Source: Hsuehochloa calcarea (Eukaryota > Streptophyta > Magnoliopsida > Poales > Poaceae). Taken from it: 64,000 bases of DNA. The stretch spans positions 28,987,045 through 29,051,044 of the forward strand of contig CM070603.1 of the NCBI GenBank assembly GCA_036346395.1. The letters run 5' to 3'. Below are positions 22,261 to 33,719 of the stretch, piece after piece. Under the pieces are notes generated by a model. It was not told where the DNA came from. It saw only the letters and a program-made list of their open reading frames with translations, and made no database searches. The translations under genes and the position numbers were made by a program. Within the stretch, counting starts at the first letter, position 1, and every line of letters starts with the position of its first letter.

Positions 22261-25200
22261 TAAGTCAAGATTAATCATTTACGAATGTGTGATCATAAAT
22301 CCCAACGTACAACTAAAGTATGGCTAAGCGTAATACACACCCATGTTGGTAATTAAATATGTCCAACTAAGATTAACCCAACTTATGGTGTTCAAAGGTA
22401 CATGTCATTCTCAAATATCCAAGGATGCATAATGGCAATTAGGCATTTAACTATTCTCAAAAGCATTTGTTATAAACCTATCAATGCATGTTGATATAAA
22501 ATAATATAATTTTATAAAATGGGTTCAACATGATCAAAAGTCTACGACTTGCCTTCGCTGAAGGTTTGAAGTGCTTCGATAGATGGTTCCAAAATTTCTT
22601 CGGAAATGCCAGAATCTGGATTGAAGGTAAGAGAATTTTGAAAGTCTTGTGCTTGATAGAAATGGAGATCTCCTGCTCCTCCGAACTCTACTCGGACTAA
22701 CGTACCAAAAAAATAATCAACAAGCAAAGAGAACAAATAAATACACAAGAAAAAGTAAATGAGCTCCAAATTAAATAAGACCAGCGCCATTAGCAAGGTC
22801 TTGAATTAAGAAAAATTTAGAAACAAATTTCACTGAAATCGAAGCTATAATAGAGGAAAACAGAGCTTCTGAAGTTTTTGGTTTCGAGTACTGTTGGCTT
22901 TGAGTACTGATCACCCGACTTCATGTGGTCGGAAGGAGGTTTGACAACATGACGTGATCAAAAGATAGTGCGTGCAGATTACAGATTAGAACTGGACACT
23001 GAATATTACATTGTTAGTCTCTTACGAGTGCTTGAGATTCAGATAGTGCGTGCAGATTGCAGATTAGAACAGAATAGTCGCTTCTAGCTACTAGCTAGTG
23101 CATGCCGCTCCTATATACACTGCTTTCTGCAGCTGCAAACCTTCTAAAGACTGGAGTATATAGCCTGCATTCACAGCTTATGGCAGCTGCATCATGAATG
23201 CAAATCAGCCAGGGGTCAAAGTGTCCAACGAGACGGTTAATTCTACGCATTACGCACATGCCTCCAGAGTGTTATGTGATTGAGCTATGTATCTATTATG
23301 CACAGCCTTATTTAGTGTGAATAATTACTCATATGAATCAATGCATGGCAGTATTAAACTTGATATATACTTGTTAAAAGTTTGCTAGTACTATGCAATA
23401 CAACTGCAGCTATGATATCTCATTCTTAGGTTCCCTTGCTGTGTGTTCAAATGTCAACATAAAAGTTTAGGTGGCCTCTGATGCATGACTACTCGAGTTA
23501 TGTTTCATCATTCAACTATGTGGTGCATAGCTTTAAGATTCTGCTCCTCTTTTGTTTTGTGAAGAGTTGTGTGTTCAATGTGCATTGCTGGTCATTTCTA
23601 GCTACTTGAGAGCTCACTGAAATTGACAATGCAAATTACCTCTCTATTCAACGCATTTGTTGCTAATGTTTTTATTGTTTCTATTCAAATGCAAATTTCA
23701 GCATACGGCGGGATCAATGGCAAATCCAGCAGCTTCCGGTGCTGATGCTGCAAATGGTACACATGTTAGCTGCCCAAACCAAGATCATGTGGATGAGTCC
23801 AACGTCGAGAGGCCACCACCAGGTGCTTGCTATTTCCATGTGGATGGACCCCAATTTATTGGCACAATAAATATGCTAATATTGTTTTCTTGCACTCTCA
23901 TGTTCTTAGAGTAACTAGCTAGGTGGATCATGGAACTCAATTTAATAGCAGGGTAAAATATACTAAATTCATGTTGACATTCCTGTACTCTAGTTTGCTT
24001 TGTTTAGTTGGACATCAAGAACTACGTACATAGAAGGAATTTTGAGTAGTGAGGCATTTTTTGTGACATTCTTTATATGGTATCCATCTAGATTACCATG
24101 TGACATGAAAAATAGCGCTTGTACAAATGAACTATCATCTTTATTAGGTAAACACAAACTCAAAGATATCAATGCTGTAAACAAATAAAGCAGCTTGAAT
24201 GGGTAAATACCAGCTATTATAAGCAGTGCATACGTGAAATTACAGCGAATGGTATGTGTGGTCAACTTTATGGCCATACCTGCACTGGTGAGACTGAAAA
24301 TTGCAAAATAGACATGCTTAACAGTATAGCTCCACCAATGCATTGGATAGGAGTAAGGCTTCTGCTGCGCATCTAAAGTTTTCTTCAGTTTGCAAGTTGC
24401 AACTAAGACAATACAATTGTTTGCATGGGATGATTGATGAGTAGTCTAGTATCCTTGCTTCAAGATCTCGGTAGAACTAAATGGTTTTGAATTGTTGTTG
24501 TCTGTTACTCAGCTCTCATTGCCACCAATGCATGTGGCTTTCAGAAAATCGGCATGTTTCCAGTAGCAACCGGTTAAGCTTAAGACCGGAGTTGAAACTG
24601 TTAGAATTGGGCCATGCTCTAAAGCCCATTCGTTCTTAAATTTGTCCCCAGTCATACTCTTATCTATCTTTTGTTAGACAACTACAGTATGTAAATCTTC
24701 ACATAAATGTAGTTAGTGATTATTTTGAACCTAGAAGAATTGATATATCAAGGTTTATGTAGTGTCCTCAGTAATATGACAATGTCATAAACCAGCTATA
24801 TCATTGTCTGTCGTAAACCAACCAAGTGCCCCTACCTAACAGTCCTTTTGATCATACAGAACATGCCTCACTTGCAGATAGTTTGTACTGGTCTATGGAT
24901 CATAACAAGTTAATTTGTAAAAATTTGAAGTACAAACTTTATTTTGTAGTAGTTTGTTTCCCGTGTATTTACAATTTTATTAGTTTCGTCTTGTCTATAT
25001 ATGTTGAGTAGTAAACTGAATTGTTCTCTTCATGACAATGCAGTGAGTCTGAGTTCATGGCTTAAGGTTGCTACCGACTCTGCGGTGGGAAGAAGCTTTT
25101 CTCGCATTCTTGTTGATGCAGAGATCAGACGAGAAGGCCATCTCTTCACTAGAATCCCATGTGATAGAAGGAGTAGCTCTAGCTTAAGCCTGAATTGATC

Positions 25201-25300
25201 CTTACTGTTCGAACTATTATATGTATCTTTTTCAATTTGAACTTGAATGTTGTGAGCTTGAGAATTATGTCAATATTGTTTAATCTATATATGACAATAT
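22261..25300. other. No gene recognised; possibly internal sequence of a CACTA element
   Basis: Mostly AT-rich. A candidate exon at about 23719-23822 on plus encodes MANPAASGADAANGTHV followed by a GTGCTT at the end of the open part. Another open stretch at about 25044-25198 follows a CAG acceptor-like site and encodes SSWLKVATDSAVGRSFSRI with a stop. I recognise neither. Because the CACTA right terminus at 25918 has no left partner in the window, part of this region may be the body of that element. Confidence 0.3.
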
Positions 25301-25303
25301 TGT

Positions 25304-25386
25304 TGAATCTGATTGTGAATGTATTGCTGAATCTGGTTGTGAATGTACTGTTGATTCTGATTGTGAATGTATTGTTCAATCTGATT
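25304..25386. repeat. Tandem repeat, 24 bp x about 3.5
   Basis: Imperfect units of the form TGAATCTGATTGTGAATGTA with a 24-bp period. It lies just before the CTCGGGA repeat array. Confidence 0.9.
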
Positions 25387-25435
25387 CAAAATTATTTGCA
25401 AATTGTGCATGCAAAAATTTGATCACATTCTGTTT

Positions 25436-25918
25436 ACACTACACTCCTGAGTGTTAGTGTCAACACTCGGGAAATTTTAGTTACCTTTCCCGAGTGCTGA
25501 CCTAAACACTCGGGAAACTTTAGTGGCTTCCCGAGTTTTTAGGCGTCAATATTTTCCGAGTGTCTGTCAACACTCGGGAAACTTTAGTGGCTTTCCCGAG
25601 TTTTTACGTGTCAATAGTTACCGAGTGTGAACACTCGGTACACAAAAACTATTCCCGAGTGTCGACACTCGGGACAATATTCTGTTACGGTGACTGAACT
25701 GCTCGGACAGATCGTCATATTTTTCCCGAGTGTAAATATGCGCACTCGGGAAAATTGTATTCCCCGAGTGTAACACTCGGGGAAGAAGTTTTTACCCGAC
25801 TAAACTATCCCGGGTATTTTTTTCCCGACGGCTGGCCTTCGGGAAATACTGTCCCGAGTGTTTTGATGGCTTTCCCGAGTGTTTATGGCACTCGGGAAAT
25901 TTACGAATTCTGGTAGTG
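25436..25918. mobile_element. Right terminus and subterminal array of a second CACTA family
   Basis: About sixteen copies of a CCCGAGTGT/ACACTCGGG core in both orientations end in AATTCTGGTAGTG at 25918, the complement of a CACTACCAGAATT terminus. The motif (CTCGGGA) differs from that of the 11.9-18.7 kb element (CTCGGCA), so this is another family. A left terminus was not found. CACTAC at 25438 matches only the first six bases of the inverted terminus. Confidence 0.75.
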
Positions 25919-27485
25919 AAAGCTAGAGCACTAAATTAATTAAGAACCAAAAAGACACACGTATGTATTGCACAATGAGATGAAATTGGAACCTCAATAA
26001 TGCACCACAGAACAGTAGAGTTCGGAGTGCTGGTAAATAACCTACCTAATTTTAGTCCAACTGGCGAGGTACCTAATAAATCTACTATCCTCCTTTTTCC
26101 ACATTAGCCTACAAAATACCAATCGGTAACTTTATTACTTTCAAGCTAGCTTTATGAATCCACTTTGATCTCAGAACGTCAAGGTTGATTTACTAGGAAA
26201 GGAGAAGCGATCGACCCACAGGAAACGTGTAACAATGCAGTGGCGGAGCCCGGTTAAACATTGTCTACTCCGCTAAAAACTGAAATTAATCTGAGTGAAG
26301 CCTCTTCTAAATCTAACCATGGGTTGAATATCTATAGAAAGGAACCCTCTATCCCTATCAGGTTTCATAGGCTACCACACATATATTGTCGTAGCTATCC
26401 TATAGCCCATGTGCATGTTCTTCGCGCCTTGATGTCAAGGGGATTAATTGCAGAACAGAAGAGGGTATGTATACATAATACATAAGGTGGCTAAAAAACC
26501 GCTCGATAATTAACTATCGATGGACGGAAGATGCTAATTCTGCTACTACTGTACCACTTTATCGCATTAGAATCGCTTTGTTAATTTGGACCTGCCATTG
26601 TTGTTGGAGCTTATGCTAATTCGTGCTGAGAAATTTTTGCCTGTGGCGTGGCGTGTCTTTCACACGCGGGATCTATATGATGCTTGCTCTCTCTACAGCA
26701 TTGATTGTTATTGTTTAACTGGTTTTCTCCCTTCTGAAAAGCCAAGTGGCGATGTGAGAGATGGTGCTGTCGGCGACCCATCTTTGGCAAGCTGATGGCT
26801 GCCAGCTTGGCCGGCCGGCTGCACGGAATTATATGAATGGGCAGCGTTCAATGCCCGTGTACTGCGATTCTACCGACGTGAGATCGACATGCCCATCGAG
26901 CTGTTGCACGTAGTTATCGTCGTCTGACTGCATGACCAGCATCACCATTCATGATCCTCCTTCTTCTTCTCTTTCTTCTTCAGACACGGAGAAAGAGACG
27001 GCGATCAGCTACTTGAGTTGTTCGGCTTTTCTCTGGCCGGTAATTTTTTGTCTGGCCCAGCATGTCGAGTCTACTTCGGCCATGATATTGTTGAGCTATA
27101 ATTACGAAGGAAAAGCCCAGCAGATTCTCAACTTACTGGGCCGACTTCCTGCAAGGCCGGGCGCCATATGTGCGGAGAATATTTTCCGTCGGTTCGTTGT
27201 GCCAGGGACAGTGTCAAATCCGTTATGACAGTAAGTCACTGATCGAATAGGATAAACACAACCTAGAAATTAAACTGGAAAAACATTTCAATCCAAGAAA
27301 GAAAAAGGAAATTGATACGTCAGAAGGAAGAAATAATTCGATATATTCCACAGGATTAAATTAAACAGCCATTAGATACGAATACATATAACACGATCAA
27401 TCAGTTCACCGTACATATTCATATCGGATTAATGATAACAGCATTGCATCTGCACGCATGCAATGCAATGAACACATGCAATGCT

Positions 27486-27486
<1 letters not shown>
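25919..27486. other. Intergenic, no gene recognised
   Basis: The sequence GCAGTGGCGGAGCCCGG near 26237 resembles the end of a common grass DNA-transposon family but stands alone. The open frames at 26586-26795 and 26932-27228 have no motif that I recognise and no supporting context. Confidence 0.4.

Positions 27487-27522
<36 letters not shown>
27487..27522. repeat. Microsatellite (CT)18
   Basis: 36 bases of perfect CT dinucleotides. It lies about 90 bp past the stop codon of the AG-peptide gene, so it may be a GA run in that gene's 3' untranslated region. Confidence 0.97.
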
Positions 27523-27527
<5 letters not shown>

Positions 27528-27610
27528 CCTCGCGACGACAAGCACCTACGTACAACGAACGATCGATCCATCCATCCATGCACGCATGCATGAAGGATCG
27601 AGCAGCTAGC

Positions 27611-27787
27611 TTAGTGGAGGTAGTACGCGAGGAAGGAGATCACGAGGGCGGCGGGGGCGACAGCCACGGCGGAGGAGGCGCCGCTGCTGGCCGGGCCGGG
27701 CGCGGCGGCCGGGGCCTCGGAGGCGAGGACGGCAGTGGCCGAGGCGGCGGCGACGAGGGCGGCGAAGGCGATCTTCCTCATCTCCAT
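27611..27787 (-). CDS. Arabinogalactan peptide (AG-peptide), 58 residues
   Basis: A 58-codon minus-strand frame with the full layout of a plant AG-peptide. Residues 1-22 form a signal peptide (basic start MEMRKIAF, Ala/Val-rich core, AVLA cleavage motif). Residues 23-36 form a very short mature part with the Ala-Pro and Gly-Pro pairs EAPAAAPGPASSG, which are targets for proline hydroxylation and arabinogalactan addition. Residues 37-58 form a GPI-anchor signal (small residues, then the hydrophobic VAPAALVISFLAYYLH). The product is expected on the outer face of the plasma membrane and in the wall. I chose the upstream ATG at 27787; a second ATG two codons on would also work. A CTATAAAA box lies about 120 bp upstream and no intron is needed. 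Codons are strongly GC-biased at the third position, as in many grass genes. The layout is near diagnostic; the exact family member is not known. Confidence 0.88.
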   Translation of the reverse strand: MEMRKIAFAALVAAASATAVLASEAPAAAPGPASSGASSAVAVAPAALVISFLAYYLH

Positions 27788-27904
27788 CTTGGTTGGTTAA
27801 TTCTTCTCTGAGCTCTGAGACGAGTTTATTAGTCTGGCTCGTAGTTATTGGGAGGGAGAATGGCCAAGCGATCGATCTCTCAATTGCTTGTGAAGAGAGG
27901 AGGG

Positions 27905-27912
27905 TTTTATAG
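27905..27912 (-). promoter_or_regulatory. TATA box of the AG-peptide gene
   Basis: CTATAAAA on the minus strand, 118 bp upstream of the ATG. It would place transcription start near 27880 and give a 5' leader of about 90 bases. Confidence 0.55.
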
Positions 27913-27999
27913 GGAGGGGTTGGCTGGGTACGAGCGGTTAGGAGCAGGATTAGGGGGCTAATCAGCTTTATGGTGAGATTATTGATTGCTTAATTTTGG

Positions 28000-28364
28000 G
28001 TCGTTGCTATGTTTAGGATGCTAATGAGGATGGTTACAGCTAATGGTGGTTGTGAGCTGGATCGATTGGACACCAACATAAACAAGTAGCAACAGATAAT
28101 CAGTGCATATATGTACGTTGCAACAGAAAAACAGAACCAGGCGAAGGGAAAAGCTTTCTAGATATGCACTGATTATGAGGCCCACCTGTCATTTACACAG
28201 CGAGAGATCAGGAGACAGCAACACGGAGGAGCAGAGAAGGGGCAGAGGAAACAGGGGAGGGAGGAGGCACGGTGGAGAGCGCAGCGCCGGCGGAGGAGGC
28301 GAGGACGGCGGCCGGCGAGGAAAAAATTAAACACCACGGACTCCCTTGACTTCCTCGGCATGAT

Positions 28365-28404
<40 letters not shown>

Positions 28405-30515
28405 CAATCATTTTGCAGATCCGTCTATTTGAACAAACAAGAAATTCCATCCATTTTTCCTTCAAGAAATTAAAGGAAATCCATTCTTTTTTTGGTTCTT
28501 TATCTTCAGCAAATTGCAAAACTGCATTTTCGTTTTTGCTACACAAATTCAGATAGTACAAGCGGAAAATCAAGATGCACAAATACAAAAGATCAAGAAG
28601 GGCAACACAAAAAATGATCCAACATGTGAAAAAAAAGGGGATGGAGATCGAGGTGGGAGATGTGGACATGGGTACACCCAGAGCTGAAGGGGACACAAGA
28701 TCTATATTCTTCGTCATGCCCCAGCGGACGGTCTGGTGGTTTCTTCCCATCTGGGTGGAGGATCTTGGGGCCGACGAGGAGCACACCCTCACGGTGACGG
28801 AGGCGAGGACGAAGCTCGGATCCAACCTGATCTAGGCGTCGGCGGTGTGGAGGGAACTTATGCATAGCAGATCAGGCGTTGCCAATGGAGTACATGATGG
28901 CAGTGGATTTGGAGTGCACGACGGCGGCGGTGGACCCGAGCACACGCACTTCGGACGCCACTCTCCACCCCACATCGCCCCGACGTAGGCCTTCACCGCT
29001 CGCCGGGCTACACATGTCGCCGCCTCACCGGTCAATTGACATGGCTAGTGAAGAGGTAGAGGAAAGAGATGGAGAGTGTGAGGGACAGGAGAGAGTGAGA
29101 AAGGGAGGAGTCTTTTTGTTTTATCGGCGGAGTGGAGAAGTCAGAGAGGTAGATGACACCTCAGCGGCCCCATCATCTCGACGAGACCTCAGCAGCCACG
29201 TCAATCGCCACAGTAACAAAACCGCCTCCGAAATAACCTCAGTGGGTTAAGTACATTGATTTTACAACGTAAAGGGTTGAAGGGTCGGTTTTTTAGATCA
29301 GTGGACTAGGTGTCCAAACAACGCTTCAGAGAGTCAAATAGACATTTTCCTATTTTAACATGTAAGGAATAATCCAATATACAGCACATATCCAGTTTTA
29401 TTTTTGAGCTACGCTAATAGGGCTATAAGTTTGCAATGATCAAGAACAAATTAAAAGCCAGCATGCATCTATATAACAAGTCACAAAACTTAGGTTATGG
29501 ACATTACTTAACATGACTACATACTGCCTTTAAATTTTGTATGGAGATCTTTCAAATCATTTTTCTCTGAATATGATCCTCTAGTTATCCTCAAATTATT
29601 CAATGTCAGACTCACTAATCTGACAATTATAAATAAAGATTACAGACCGAACGTATTATTATCAATGACCGTACAGAATAACTAACATAGCATTCTTCAT
29701 TGGTATTTGGCGAAGAAATACTCTTTTGTATACAGATCTGAAGTACTACTGAAGATTGTTTGTGGCTTCTCCAACCAATGCCTAAGGGGAAGCTAATATT
29801 TTGCACTAGATCATTTGAAAGGTGAGAGGCAAAACTTGTAGTGGTATTCATCAGCAATGGCAGTCTCGTTATACAATGCCCCTTTCTCCTCATCTCCAAG
29901 AATTGATATCACCTTCTACAATTGCTGAAATTTTTCCTTGGCTTCCTAGAATCAAACAACTCTCTCTTTAGATACATCACACTTAATTTGCCCAATGGAA
30001 ACAGGTAATGATATGGAGTTAAATCCTACCTCATCCACAGGATTTTTATCTGGGTGGGGCCATAAAGCCATCTTGTAGACCGCTCTCTTCATTTCCTATT
30101 GCAAAGTTGTTCTACCTACCCCTAGGACCTTCATAAAAAGACAAAAAAACAAAGCGTCTCCAATAGATCATTTAGCATGTGGAAAACGAAGCATGAGATA
30201 CAGTGGTTAATGACAAATCCTATGCCAGTACCAACAACAATTCAGAGTTAGCAGGGTTGTTTAATTCAAGGTTCCTAGCATGCACATTGCCACATTGAGA
30301 CTATAGTCTCAAACAAATCAAATTAAAATGTGGTTCCCAATCAGACTTTCACAATATGATCATGTCAAGCTTAAACCACAATAAATTCTCTTGTTACATT
30401 TTTACTTTCAAAAATGAATTCCACCATACCAACGAATAGGAACCTTGATAAATTTGGATCTTTTATCTTCCGCCTACGCATGTTAAGAAAAGAAAGATAA
30501 CATTAGTATAATTTA
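28000..30515. other. Intergenic, no gene recognised
   Basis: The longest open frame (28208-28825, minus) runs through a GA microsatellite and a GC-rich block and has no recognisable domain. The GC-rich part at 28660-29260, with CCTCAGTGGGTTAAGTACA near its end, resembles a dispersed grass repeat. 29340-30515 is AT-rich without features. Confidence 0.4.
28369..28400. repeat. Microsatellite (TC)16
   Basis: 32 bases of perfect TC dinucleotides. Confidence 0.97.
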
Positions 30516-30518
30516 TAC

Positions 30519-31275
30519 TACAATATGTTGCTTATGGAAAACAATAAAGTCAATTTGGACAGGATACTCATATTGGTCACCCATACAACCTCGGTTTCAT
30601 CATAAATGATTCTTTTTACAACACCAAAGTTAGCAGTTTCACCTCCAAAACAATTTTCTGTTGGGCTTTTAGCTTGTGAAATTTGTAGCAAACCTGTCTC
30701 TGAGTGAAGTTCATGTGAGATCTAGTATTGGTTTGCTGTGCACACTCCCCATGGAGTCATGGTGCACCTTTATAAATACCAATTGACATACTTCAATTTG
30801 TATCTTATTCTTGTAGTAGCCTAGCATTTAATACATGGAAAAGATACAAGTTGAATGAAAGCAATTGATTTTTAAAGAAGTGCACGATGAGAAGTGTGCA
30901 AAGCAAACCAATGTTTAAATGTCACACACATAGTTATCGGATTCGCTATAAAATCCCGTGAATCGCGAACCGGATTCGTCGAACCCGAACCGGTTTAGGG
31001 TACGGAGTTCGTGTTCGCAATGGAAATTGGAAGAAAAAATGGCGAACTACGAACCCGAATCCCGTACCACAACTATGATCACACAAACTTCACTCAAAGA
31101 CAAGTTTACCACAAATTCCACAAGCTGAAGCAATGAAAAATTATTTTGGAGGCAAAGAATTTGAGTGGTGCTAACTGATGTTGAAAAGGAATGATTTATG
31201 ATGAGACTCGAGGTTTTATGTATGAACGACGTAGGTAACGTGTCCAAATTGGATATATTGTTTTTACTAAGCAAC
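30519..31275. repeat. Large imperfect inverted repeat (arms of about 200 bp)
   Basis: The left arm (30519-30732) and right arm (about 31075-31275) are inverted copies over nearly their whole length. TGAGTGAAGTT, GAAATTTGTAGCAAAC, TTTCATCATAAATGATTC and TCAATTTGGACA on the left match complements on the right. The pairing continues inward: ATTGGTTTGCTGTGCACAC at 30733-30751 against GTGTGCAAAGCAAACCAAT at about 30896-30914. The ends pair around ATGTTGCTTA. A transcript would fold into a hairpin of several hundred base pairs. It is either a transposon with long inverted ends or an inverted duplication. No coding content is seen. Confidence 0.8.
30931..31077. mobile_element. Small element nested in the inverted repeat (MITE-like, hAT-like)
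   Basis: This insert has no counterpart in the other arm. It begins ATAGTTATCGGATTCG and ends with the near-complement CGAATCCCGTACCACAACTAT. It is flanked by TCACACAC on the left and TCACACAA on the right, an almost perfect 8-bp duplication as made by hAT elements. The interior has further inverted GAACC/GGTTC motifs. Confidence 0.5.
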
Positions 31276-31284
31276 ATTGGAGTC

Positions 31285-32690
31285 TAAAGTGTACTAACAC
31301 TACATTTGTTTTCTTAACATGTCAAGGCGCCAAAGATAAAAGGGCCAAATTTATCAATGTCCTTGTTCATCGGTATGATGAGATGGAATTCATTTTCAAG
31401 GTTTAGCATGTTTTAAAATTCTGTGTGATCATCCATCCACTCAGGAACATGGCTTGATTGGTAACTCAAATGGGAGTTCGACCCAGCACTAAATTATGGT
31501 TAGAATCCTCTCCCTGAGCCTGAGAATAATAAGGCAACTAGCTCATCCTCCAAGCATCCTACAAGAAGCGAAAGTGATGTGGGAAAAGTAGGCAATGTTT
31601 GGTGATGGTTCAAATTCTCTTATCCTCCTTTTAAAAAAGCTGGAGGTACACATACCTCTTCTCGGTGTGGTGGAGCGATATACGAAAAATAAGAGACATA
31701 GCATGCACAGTGCATCTGAGACCACATGTTTCATGCACATGACCCACCCCGAAACAGAGCTCGTACAAAAATAATTGATGACATGGAAGAGTACCCTATC
31801 TTTGTTCGTCTTGAGTTGTAAACATTCCTAGTTACTAATGAGAAGATGGCAGTCAAGTTGAAGGGAAGGCCCTCTGCCACCGTCAAGGTAGCTTGTGGAT
31901 CACTAGATTGCACAAAACTATCCACCTCCTACGTCATTTAACTCTTAGTGGAAATTGATAGCAGGGTAGTTTTCTTCTCACATAAGTATCTTGCTTTTAA
32001 TGATTATGAACAATGAGCTTGTAGCTCCAGTGTAGTGATTATTTTTTTCAACAATTGTTTTGAACTGAATAATTGGCTTGTTGATCCTGTTTAGTTACTA
32101 TTGCTTTCCAGTAAATGGCTAAAATAGGCTAGTTTTCCCAGCTGGGCGACAGCTCATCTCAGCAAAAGAACCAAAATCACATTATATCTGCATATATGAT
32201 AAACACTTGCTCACACATTAAACCAAGCATGGACGTACAAACCAATGAAAAGGCATCTCATCCTACTGTAATTCTATAACCAATACCCAGCTATACCCAT
32301 TATGTTCATTGAGAAAATGATCAATGCAAAGAAACCTTTGTTTATATCATTTGTGTGTTCCACTGATAGTGCTTGCAAAGAAAAGCAATTAGGGGACAAA
32401 AGGCGCCCTTTTGTAGTTGCTTTGCACATTGTGCTGATAGATCGATTGCAAAGGCAAGCAACCACTGAAACAAAATTAAGCACAAACGAGAAGTTGTTTT
32501 ATCAGAAAATAGTGGTTTGTATTTCTCCAATAATCAATCCAACAATGCAGATAATCAAAGTGCGTACGAGCGTATCTCACAAATCTAATGCCCAAATGGG
32601 GCCAAATCAGGAACCAACCGGCAAAATCGTTCGAGTGCTATTAGCGCATTGAACAGATCGCGGCTTTTTTTAACAATCGGCACCCAGTAT
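31285..32690. other. Intergenic, no gene recognised
   Basis: AT-rich sequence with short overlapping open frames on both strands and no motif that I recognise. Confidence 0.4.
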
Positions 32691-32785
32691 TCCGATCCAC
32701 CTAGCTATTCCACGCACAAATTAACCGATCCATGCCACCAACATTAGAAATCATCCAAATGTGGGAGCACCGTAAAAAAAACTGT

Positions 32786-33341
32786 AAATATATAAGCACA
32801 CGAGCAGCGCCGCCGCCGAGGGTTAAAGATTGTTTTTTTCTCCTTTTACCTCGTAGAGGCTCTTGCCCTCGCCGCGGCTGCCGTGTTCTCCTCCTCCTCC
32901 TCGCTCCCGGCGCTGGCGCCGGCGCCACAGGAAACCCTAGCCGTCCTCCAGCGGGTGCGAGACGAGACGACGATGGATGGAAGCGGGCGAACGGAGCAAA
33001 TGGCGAGCGCTGGAACTATTTCCCCCTCTTTTGTTGGTTTTGACGAGGGAGCCGGCGGCGGCCCGGCACAATTTCTTAGATGAGCGTTGCGAACTTACGG
33101 GCCCACTTCTTCTGCGAGCGCCGCACGCAGCAGAGTAGCAGGCTGCCAGCCGCCTCCACCTCGACCTCGCCTCGCGTACGGGTTACTGATGGCTTTATGC
33201 GGGCACTCGCACGGGCGGCGGCGGCGGCGGCGGCGGCGGCGGCCCACGGCATCGAGGGGTTGGCACTGAAGTCCTCTCGTCGAAACTACTCGCCTAGATT
33301 CCCTATATTTTGTCGCTGTATTTATATTTATGCATCATCTC
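32786..33341 (+). other. GC-rich gene-like leader, cut by the Mutator-like element
   Basis: A TATA-like TAAATATATAAG (32786-32797) is followed by a leader with the telo-box motif AAACCCTAGCC at about 32931. Then comes an ATG at 32972 with a 36-codon frame that ends at 33082. From about 33057 the sequence is duplicated inside the transposon at 38300-38569 and holds a (CGG)n run at 33210-33243. The layout suggests the promoter and first exon of a disrupted gene or a transcribed repeat. The product cannot be named. The continuation after the insertion is at 41699. Confidence 0.3.
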
Positions 33342-33440
33342 GAGAAATTTGGACTCTTTTGACCGTATGATCCACGAAAATTCCCCATTTAGCTCTCTTA
33401 TACGCGAATTTCTCATTTTAACTCCCTCTCACCACTGCCT
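33342..33440 (+). repeat. MULE left terminal inverted repeat
   Basis: Starts GAGAAATTTGGACTC and matches the complement of 41600-41698 with few differences. It runs into a GC-rich subterminal zone (33445-33720) with repeated GACGGCAGCAG motifs that can form hairpins. Confidence 0.85.
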
Positions 33441-33719
33441 GCTGCCGTCCCCACGGCAGCAGTGCTCACGCCGTGGGGGACGGCAGCAGTGCCCGAGCCC
33501 CGGGTTGTCAGCGTGGCAAGACTCCGCCGTCCGACGGCAGCAGTGCGCCGCCACGCGACGTGCGGCCGCACGGCTCCGCCCCGACCAGGCGCCACGCCGC
33601 CGGTGGTTTCACCACGCGCCGAGCGGGGCGCGGCGCCCCGGCCAAGATTGCTTGTTAACCTCGCCGCCGCCCCGACGGCAGCAGAAGTTGGGCAATCTTC
33701 GCACGCGCGGCCGCTGCTT

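Noticed and set aside
22542..22796. 84-codon minus-strand frame with a hydrophobic start
   Set aside because: It lies next to gypsy LTR sequence, is AT-rich, and has no recognisable domain.
25438..25918. Interpretation as a complete short nonautonomous CACTA element
   Set aside because: Only the first six bases (CACTAC) at the left fit the terminus. A real terminus should match about 13 bases.
28208..28825. 205-codon minus-strand open frame
   Set aside because: It runs through a GA microsatellite (giving a Glu-Arg run) and a GC-rich block. Composition changes along its length, with no domain or codon pattern.
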